This document shows positions 5,351 through 9,222 of a stretch of DNA of 9,222 bases, piece by piece. This DNA comes from Thiothrix sp. Lineage in GTDB: Bacteria; Pseudomonadota; Gammaproteobacteria; Thiotrichales; Thiotrichaceae. The notes beneath the pieces are model-generated. The model had not been told where the DNA came from. It was given only the letters and a program-made list of their open reading frames with translations, and ran no database searches. The translations under genes and the position numbers were made by a program. The DNA lies in contig DRMA01000033.1 in NCBI GenBank assembly GCA_011375245.1, positions 1 to 9,222 on the forward strand, written 5' to 3'. The first letter of the stretch is position 1. Every line of letters begins with the position of its first letter.

Positions 5351-5719
5351 ATGATTCAAATGCAATCAGTATTGAAAATAGCTGATAATAGTGGTGCTAA
5401 AAAAGTAATGTGTATCAAGGTTTTGGGTGGTTCTCATAGACGATACGCTCAAATTGGTGACATTATAAAAGTAAGCGTAAAAGAAAGCTTACCTCGGGGT
5501 AAGATTAAAAAAGGCGATGTGCATTTTGCCGTTGTAGTGAGGACAGCAAAGGGTGTTCGCCGTCCCGATGGATCTATCATTCGTTTTGATGATAATGCTG
5601 CGGTGTTACTCAACTCAAAGAAAGAGCCTGTAGGTACACGTATTTTTGGACCTGTGACGCGCGAGTTACGTGGTGACAAGTTCATGAAAATTATTTCACT
5701 CGCTCCTGAAGTTATTTAA
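5351..5719 (+). CDS. rplN: 50S ribosomal protein L14
   Basis: L14 lies at the subunit interface, binds 23S rRNA and is the docking site of the silencing factor RsfS. The 122 residues (E. coli 123) show ADNSGAKKVMCIKVLGGSHRRYA (about 11-33), PRGKIKKGDV and VVVRTAKGVRRPDGSIIRFDDNAAVLLN (about 61-88). They end GTRIFGPVTRELR...MKIISLAPEVI. TAGGA (5339-5343) lies 7 nt before the ATG. The gap to rpsQ is 29 nt. In E. coli a promoter for the spc operon sits before rplN in a much longer gap; here I see no convincing promoter, so rplN is probably co-transcribed with the S10 group. Confidence 0.98.
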   Translation: MIQMQSVLKIADNSGAKKVMCIKVLGGSHRRYAQIGDIIKVSVKESLPRGKIKKGDVHFAVVVRTAKGVRRPDGSIIRFDDNAAVLLNSKKEPVGTRIFGPVTRELRGDKFMKIISLAPEVI

Positions 5720-5734
5720 GTCTAGGTTTTAAAC

Positions 5735-6049
5735 ATGAAGAAAATTCGTAAAGGCGATCAGGTTGTAGTGATTTGTGGCAAAGATAAAGGTCGTCAAAGC
5801 TCAGTTACTGAAGTGAAGGATAATGGTAAGCTCCTTATTCAAGATATTAATGTTGCTAAAAAACACGTCAAGCCAAATCCTAATGCAGGTGTCGAAGGCG
5901 GTATTGTATCAACAGAGATGCCTATTGATGCATCAAATGTAATGGTTGTCAATCCAGCAACAGAAAAAGGTGATCGCATCGGTTTTAAAGTAGACGATAC
6001 AGGTAAAAAAGTCCGTTACTTTAAGTCTAATAATGAAGTTGTTGGTTAG
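5735..6049 (+). CDS. rplX: 50S ribosomal protein L24
   Basis: L24 is an assembly initiator that binds the 5' end of 23S rRNA. It has 104 residues, the same as E. coli. A KOW motif covers about residues 4-30 (IRKGDQVVVICGKDKGRQSSV). QDINVAKKHVKPNP, GGIVSTEMPI and KVRYFKSNNE follow, all at their family positions. The N-terminus starts directly MKKIRKGD. AGG at 5724-5726 lies 8 nt before the ATG, a modest Shine-Dalgarno, and the gap from rplN is 15 nt. In E. coli the junction of this gene with rplE holds the S8 repressor site; no matching hairpin was recognised here by eye. Confidence 0.97.
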   Translation: MKKIRKGDQVVVICGKDKGRQSSVTEVKDNGKLLIQDINVAKKHVKPNPNAGVEGGIVSTEMPIDASNVMVVNPATEKGDRIGFKVDDTGKKVRYFKSNNEVVG

Positions 6050-6051
6050 GA
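6048..6051 (+). promoter_or_regulatory. Shine-Dalgarno that fixes the rplE start
   Basis: AGGA overlaps the rplX stop and lies 8 nt before ATG 6060. It favours this start over an in-frame ATG at 6033 inside rplX. Confidence 0.85.
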
Positions 6052-6059
6052 TAAAGCGC

Positions 6060-6602
6060 ATGGCTAGGTTACAAACATATTATAACGATACTGTTGTTAA
6101 TGAATTGAAGCAAAAATTTTCTTACAGCAGTGTTATGGAAGTCCCTAAACTTACTAAAATTACTCTTAATATGGGTGTTGGTGAGGCGGTCGGTGATAAG
6201 AAAGTAATTGAGAAAGCAGTATCTGATCTGACACAGATTACGGGGCAAAAGCCTGTTGTGACAATGAGTCGTAAGTCGATTGCTGGTTTTAAAATTCGTG
6301 ATGGTTGGCCGATTGGTTGTATGGTTACTCTAAGAAAGCAGCAAATGTATGAGTTTCTTGATCGCTTGGTTAATATCTCTATTCCTCGTATCAGAGATTT
6401 TCGTGGTTTGAATCCACGTTCATTCGATGGTGGTGGTAATTATAATATGGGTGTTCAGGAACAGATTATTTTTCCTGAAATTGACTACGATAAGATTGAT
6501 GTATTGCGTGGCTTAGATATTGCTATCACCACAACGGCTAAAACTGATGCGGAAGCAAGGGCATTGTTAGATGCGTTTAAGTTCCCGTTTAAAGCGAAAT
6601 AA
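6060..6602 (+). CDS. rplE: 50S ribosomal protein L5
   Basis: L5 binds 5S rRNA in the central protuberance and touches the P-site tRNA and S13. The 180 residues (E. coli 179) include the signature KLTKITLNMGVGEA (about 30-43). GQKPVVTMSRKSIAGFKIRDGWPIGC (about 62-87) and SIPRIRDFRGL follow. The C-terminal NYNMGVQEQIIFPEIDYDKID...RGLDIAITTTAK is also conserved. The ATG at 6060 gives the family-typical MARLQTYYND. The upstream ATG at 6033 would add nine residues overlapping rplX and is not supported. The gap after rplX is 10 nt. In E. coli, S8 represses the spc operon at this start; whether it does so here is not apparent from the sequence. Confidence 0.98.
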   Translation: MARLQTYYNDTVVNELKQKFSYSSVMEVPKLTKITLNMGVGEAVGDKKVIEKAVSDLTQITGQKPVVTMSRKSIAGFKIRDGWPIGCMVTLRKQQMYEFLDRLVNISIPRIRDFRGLNPRSFDGGGNYNMGVQEQIIFPEIDYDKIDVLRGLDIAITTTAKTDAEARALLDAFKFPFKAK

Positions 6603-6614
6603 AGGATCTAGAAA

Positions 6615-6920
6615 ATGGCAAAAAAATCAATGATCGCACGGGAAAGAAAACGCGAAAAAATGGTTGCTAAGTATGTGGCTAAGCGCGCTGCACTTAAGGA
6701 AATTATTCGTAGCCCAAGAAGCAGTTTTGAAGAAGTAATGGCAGCAACAGATAGCTTACAAAAGCTTCCCAGAAATAGTAGCCCAGTAAGGTTAAGACAG
6801 CGCTGTCATATTACAGGTCGTCCACATGGTGTATACCGTAAGTTTGGCCTATCCAGAAATAAGCTCCGCGAACATGCTATGCAAGGTGATGTTCCTGGAT
6901 TAACGAAAGCAAGTTGGTAG
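6615..6920 (+). CDS. rpsN: 30S ribosomal protein S14, zinc-independent long form
   Basis: S14 is a 30S head protein near the A site. The 101-residue length equals that of E. coli. The protein is the long, zinc-free (C-) type: it has one cysteine (C64) and no pair of CxxC motifs. The N-terminus MAKKSMIARERKRE, the middle SLQKLPRNSSPVRLRQRC and the signature HITGRPHGVYRKFGLSRNKLRE (about 65-86) are conserved. It ends DVPGLTKASW. AAAGGA (6601-6606), overlapping the rplE stop, is 8 nt before the ATG. No second short S14 paralogue occurs in this window. Confidence 0.98.
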   Translation: MAKKSMIARERKREKMVAKYVAKRAALKEIIRSPRSSFEEVMAATDSLQKLPRNSSPVRLRQRCHITGRPHGVYRKFGLSRNKLREHAMQGDVPGLTKASW

Positions 6921-6929
6921 GTATAATCC

Positions 6930-7325
6930 ATGAGTATGAGTGATCCCATTGCTGACATGTTGACACGTATTCGTAATGGTCAAATGTCGGACAAAAAAAC
7001 AGTAACATTTCCTTCATCAACACATAAGATAGCTATTTTAGATGTACTTGTTGCAGAAGGCTATGTTGACAGTTATGTTGTTGATGCAAAAGATAATAAA
7101 CCTGAAGCAACCGTTAAGCTTCGCTATTATCAGGGTAAGCCTGTTATTAGCTTGATTAAGCGTATTAGTCGTCCTGGTTTAAGAATTTTTCGTGGTAAAG
7201 ATGACTTGCCATCAGTATTAAATGGTTTAGGGGTGGCGATTATATCCACATCTAAAGGTATTATGACTGACCGCACTGCTCGTGAAGCAGGTCAAGGCGG
7301 CGAAGTTCTTTGTATAGTTGAATAG
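6930..7325 (+). CDS. rpsH: 30S ribosomal protein S8
   Basis: S8 is a primary binder of the 16S central domain. In E. coli it is also the translational repressor of the spc operon. The 131 residues (E. coli 130) open MSMSDPIADMLTRIRNGQ and contain SLIKRISRPGLRIFRGKDDLPSVLNGLG (about 74-101). The family signature GVAIISTSKGIMTD (101-114) and EAGQGGEVLCIVE follow at the end. Of the two ATGs (6930 and 6936), the first is preferred because MSM- is the gammaproteobacterial start and AGG (6919-6921) is 8 nt upstream. The Shine-Dalgarno overlaps the rpsN stop; the gap is 9 nt. Confidence 0.98.
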   Translation: MSMSDPIADMLTRIRNGQMSDKKTVTFPSSTHKIAILDVLVAEGYVDSYVVDAKDNKPEATVKLRYYQGKPVISLIKRISRPGLRIFRGKDDLPSVLNGLGVAIISTSKGIMTDRTAREAGQGGEVLCIVE

Positions 7326-7336
7326 CGGTAACTGAC

Positions 7337-7870
7337 ATGTCAAAAATTGCTAGAAATCCAGTCCAAGTTCCATCGGGTGTAGAATGTAAAGTTGATGGTC
7401 AGTCATTAGCGCTTAAAGGTGCTAAAGGTTCGTTTGACTATACTATTAATCCTCTTGTGAAAGTGACCTTTGATGATAATCAACTTGTTTTTGAGCCGCA
7501 AAATAATGCTAAGAATGGTTGGGCAATGGCAGGTACTATGCGCTCTATCACAGCCAATATGGTCACAGGCGTTAGTGACGGTTTTGAAAAAAAACTAGAA
7601 CTTGTTGGTGTGGGGTATCGCGCCAAGGTACAAGGAAATCAACTTAATTTAATGTTAGGTTTTTCCCATCCTATTAACCATGATATTCCTGATGGTATTA
7701 CGATAGAAACACCTAAGCCAACTGAAGTTATTGTTCGTGGTAGCGATAAGCAAAGAGTTGGTCAAGTGTGCGCGGAAATACGCGCATATCGTCCACCTGA
7801 ACCTTATAAGGGTAAAGGTGTTAAGTATGCAGATGAGCGTATTATCCGTAAAGAAGCTAAGAAGAAGTAG
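7337..7870 (+). CDS. rplF: 50S ribosomal protein L6
   Basis: L6 has two related RNA-binding domains and sits near the sarcin-ricin loop and the factor-binding site. It has 177 residues, as in E. coli. It begins MSKIARNPVQVPSGVE. ANMVTGVSDGFEKKLELVGVGYRAKVQGNQLNLMLGFSHPI (about 73-113) spans the domain junction. It ends with the signature RAYRPPEPYKGKGVKYADE (about 149-167) and a basic tail. The ATG at 7337 follows rpsH by 11 nt. The upstream region lacks a good Shine-Dalgarno (only GCGGTAA near 7326), one of the weakest ribosome binding sites of the cluster. Initiation may depend on coupling with rpsH. Confidence 0.98.
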   Translation: MSKIARNPVQVPSGVECKVDGQSLALKGAKGSFDYTINPLVKVTFDDNQLVFEPQNNAKNGWAMAGTMRSITANMVTGVSDGFEKKLELVGVGYRAKVQGNQLNLMLGFSHPINHDIPDGITIETPKPTEVIVRGSDKQRVGQVCAEIRAYRPPEPYKGKGVKYADERIIRKEAKKK

Positions 7871-7881
7871 GTTTTTATAAA

Positions 7882-8235
7882 ATGAATAAAAAAGATGCAA
7901 GAATACGTAGAGGTAAAAAACTACGTTTTAAAATGAAAAAGCAGGGATCAACGCGTCTTTGTATCCATAGAACTGCTCAACATATTTATGCTCAAGTTAT
8001 CGCACCTAGTACAGCTAAGATTATTGCTTCTGCTTCTACACTGGATAAAACTATTAGCGCCGATTTGAAATCTACCAGTAATAAAGAAGCAGCAGCTGCT
8101 GTTGGAAAAGCTGTTGCAGAGCGTGCAAAAGAAAAAGGTGTTGATGTGGTTGCATTTGATCGTTCTGGTTTTAAATATCACGGTCGTGTACAAGCATTGG
8201 CAGATGCAGCACGTGAAGCTGGTTTACAATTCTAA
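7882..8235 (+). CDS. rplR: 50S ribosomal protein L18
   Basis: L18 binds 5S rRNA and helps seat it in the central protuberance together with L5. The 117-residue length equals that of E. coli. The basic N-terminus (KKDARIRRGKKLRFKMKK) is followed by RLCIHRTAQHIYAQVIAP (about 25-42). It ends with the very conserved DRSGFKYHGRVQALADAAREAGLQF (about 93-117), which is nearly identical to that of other gammaproteobacteria. TAGG (7868-7871), containing the rplF stop, lies about 10 nt before the ATG; the gap is 11 nt. Confidence 0.98.
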   Translation: MNKKDARIRRGKKLRFKMKKQGSTRLCIHRTAQHIYAQVIAPSTAKIIASASTLDKTISADLKSTSNKEAAAAVGKAVAERAKEKGVDVVAFDRSGFKYHGRVQALADAAREAGLQF

Positions 8236-8244
8236 AGGTATAGC

Positions 8245-8754
8245 ATGGCAAAGGCAGATAATACAGGCAAAGGTTCAGATGGCCTGATCGAAAAAATGGT
8301 ACACGTTAACCGTGTTGCTAAAGTCGTTAAAGGTGGTCGTATTTTTGGCTTTACCGCACTGACTGTTGTTGGTGATGGAAAAGGTAAAGTTGGATTTGGC
8401 TATGGTAAAGCACGTGAAGTTCCAGTTGCAATTCAAAAGGCAATGGAGAAAGCACGTAAAAACATGGTTCAGGTTGCATTAGTTGATGGAACATTGCAAT
8501 ATGATATTGTTTCTAAGCAAGGTGCAACAAATGTTTTCATGAAGCCTGCATCTGATGGTACAGGTATCATTGCAGGTAGTTCAATGCGTGCTGTCTTTGA
8601 AGTTGTTGGTGTGAAGAATGTACTTTCAAAATGTAACGGTTCTAGAAATCCTATCAATGTTGTAAAAGCAACGATTGCAGGGCTTGCTAATATGAAGTCT
8701 CCTGAAATGATAGCAGCTAAACGTGGTAAGTCAGTAGAAGAAATTCGAGGTTAA
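8245..8754 (+). CDS. rpsE: 30S ribosomal protein S5
   Basis: S5 is at the mRNA entry and the S4 interface, and it affects decoding accuracy and spectinomycin binding. It has 169 residues (E. coli 167). The N-terminal double-stranded-RNA-binding-like domain includes HVNRVAKVVKGGRIFGFTALTVVGDGKGKVGFGYGKAREVP (about 20-60). The second domain has SDGTGIIAGSSMRAVFEVVGVKNVLSKC and NPINVVKATI. It ends KSPEMIAAKRGKSVEEIRG. The loop KVVKGG, where spectinomycin-resistance changes map in E. coli, is wild-type-like; alanine at the E. coli Ser position is common elsewhere. AGSSMR replaces the E. coli AGGAMR, a small local difference. AAAGG (8234-8238) lies 6 nt before the ATG. Confidence 0.98.
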   Translation: MAKADNTGKGSDGLIEKMVHVNRVAKVVKGGRIFGFTALTVVGDGKGKVGFGYGKAREVPVAIQKAMEKARKNMVQVALVDGTLQYDIVSKQGATNVFMKPASDGTGIIAGSSMRAVFEVVGVKNVLSKCNGSRNPINVVKATIAGLANMKSPEMIAAKRGKSVEEIRG

Positions 8755-8758
8755 GATC

Positions 8759-8947
8759 ATGGCAGGTGAGAATAAAATAAAGCTCACACTTGTACGTAGC
8801 TTAAATGGTCGTTTAAAACGCCATAAAGCATGTGCAAGAGGTTTAGGTATTCGTAAAATGCATAATACAGTAGAGGTTATTGATACGCCTGAAAATAGAG
8901 GCATGATCAATAAAATTTCTTATATGCTACAAATTGAGGAAGCATGA
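8759..8947 (+). CDS. rpmD: 50S ribosomal protein L30
   Basis: L30 is a small 23S rRNA-binding protein. The 62 residues (E. coli 59) carry IKLTLVRSLNGRLKRHKACARGLGIRKMHNTVEVIDTPENRGMINKISYML, which is the full family core. The strongest match is GLGIRKM..TVE..DTP..RGMI (about 28-50). GAGG (8747-8750) inside the end of rpsE is the ribosome binding site, 8 nt before the ATG. The gene starts 4 nt after the rpsE stop and ends with TGA one base before the rplO start. That order, rpsE-rpmD-rplO, is the standard spc layout. Confidence 0.97.
   Translation: MAGENKIKLTLVRSLNGRLKRHKACARGLGIRKMHNTVEVIDTPENRGMINKISYMLQIEEA
8936..8941 (+). promoter_or_regulatory. Shine-Dalgarno inside rpmD for rplO
   Basis: GAGGAA lies 7 nt before the ATG at 8949. 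A nearer ATG at 8944 opens a frame that stops after a few codons, so the site and frame select 8949. Confidence 0.88.
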
Positions 8948-8948
8948 A

Positions 8949-9222
8949 ATGCGTTTAAACACATTATCACCTGCTGATGGTAGTCGTAAGATTGCTAAAC
9001 GTGTTGGTCGTGGCATAGGCTCTGGTCTAGGCAAGACCTGTGGTCGTGGTCATAAAGGTCAGAAGTCACGTTCAGGTGGTTTCCATAAAAGCGGTTTTGA
9101 AGGTGGTCAAATGCCTTTACAACGTCGTTTACCTAAAGTTGGTTTTACCTCACGTAAGAAGCCGTATATTGCTGAAATACGTTTGAATGAACTTGATTCA
9201 TGTGGTAAAGATGTGATCGATC
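8949..9222 (+). CDS. rplO: 50S ribosomal protein L15, N-terminal part (3' end outside window)
   Basis: L15 is a late-binding 23S rRNA protein whose long glycine-rich N-terminus threads into the large subunit. The 91 codons present give MRLNTLSPADGSRKIAKRVGRG, then IGSGLGKTCGRGHKGQKSRSGG, then FEGGQMPLQRRLPKVGFTSRK. These are the standard L15 sequence in full register. C31 replaces the usual glycine of GKTGGRGHKG, a minor change. The segment SGGFHKSGFEGG differs from E. coli (SGGGVRRGFEGG) and agrees with the idea of a non-enteric gammaproteobacterium. Only 1 nt separates it from rpmD, so coupled translation is likely. The C-terminal domain, and secY, which usually follows, lie beyond the window. 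Confidence 0.97.
   Translation, partial: MRLNTLSPADGSRKIAKRVGRGIGSGLGKTCGRGHKGQKSRSGGFHKSGFEGGQMPLQRRLPKVGFTSRKKPYIAEIRLNELDSCGKDVID

Noticed and set aside
6033..6059. ATG in rplX as start of L5
   Set aside because: Nine extra residues are not family-like, and AGGA at 6048 is placed for ATG 6060.
6900..6927. Perfect TATAAT (6922-6927) with TTAACG (6900-6905) 16 nt upstream, at the rpsN-rpsH junction
   Set aside because: Transcription would begin at or after the rpsH ATG (6930), so it could not make a normal rpsH message; probably a chance result of the Shine-Dalgarno/spacer sequence.
7066..7097. TTGACA (7066-7071) and GATAAT (7092-7097) inside rpsH
   Set aside because: The 20-nt spacing is poor for sigma70 and the site lies mid-gene with no obvious purpose.

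Overview
The window is one uninterrupted, plus-strand ribosomal-protein gene cluster. It runs from the 3' end of tuf (EF-Tu) through the complete S10 gene set and into the spc gene set, and breaks off inside rplO. It holds 19 complete genes between tuf and rplO, plus the two partial edge genes. In order they are (tuf), rpsJ, rplC, rplD, rplW, rplB, rpsS, rplV, rpsC, rplP, rpmC, rpsQ, rplN, rplX, rplE, rpsN, rpsH, rplF, rplR, rpsE, rpmD and (rplO). All were identified from their protein sequences. There is no mobile element, tRNA, CRISPR array, minus-strand gene or clear Rho-independent terminator.

The proteins point to a gammaproteobacterium that is not an enteric. S10, L2, S19, L16, L18, L14 and the EF-Tu tail are close to their E. 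coli counterparts in length and motif. Details such as the GQCQTPG loop of L3 and the SGGFHK segment of L15 look more like other gammaproteobacteria. Third codon positions are mostly A/T, so the genome is moderately AT-rich. I cannot name a genus from this sequence alone.

Layout: positions 1-170 are the EF-Tu C-terminus. Positions 171-239 are a short spacer with an 11-bp tandem repeat. rpsJ follows, then a 133-nt spacer (552-684), which is the only long non-coding stretch. This spacer has a plausible sigma70-type promoter: TTAACT, a 17-nt gap, then an extended -10 TGG-TATATT followed by the GC-rich stretch CGCCGC. That is the arrangement expected of growth-rate or stringently controlled ribosomal promoters. 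From rplC to rplO the genes are 29 nt apart or less. Three junctions are extremely tight: rplD/rplW overlap by ATGA, rplP/rpmC share one base (TAATG), and rpmD/rplO are one base apart. The S10 and spc groups, separate operons in E. coli, are joined here by only 29 nt between rpsQ and rplN.

Functionally, the cluster supplies large- and small-subunit proteins in coordinated amounts, together with EF-Tu. It includes early rRNA binders (L3, L4, L24, S8), the peptidyl-transferase neighbours L2 and L16, exit-tunnel proteins (L4, L22, L23, L29), the mRNA-entry proteins S3 and S5, and the 5S-rRNA binders L5 and L18. The coding content is ordinary and no undescribed system was seen. What deserves a second look is regulatory: the candidate promoter and leader in front of rplC, the repeat in front of rpsJ, and the apparent absence of the E. 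coli-type L4 leader and spc promoter positions.
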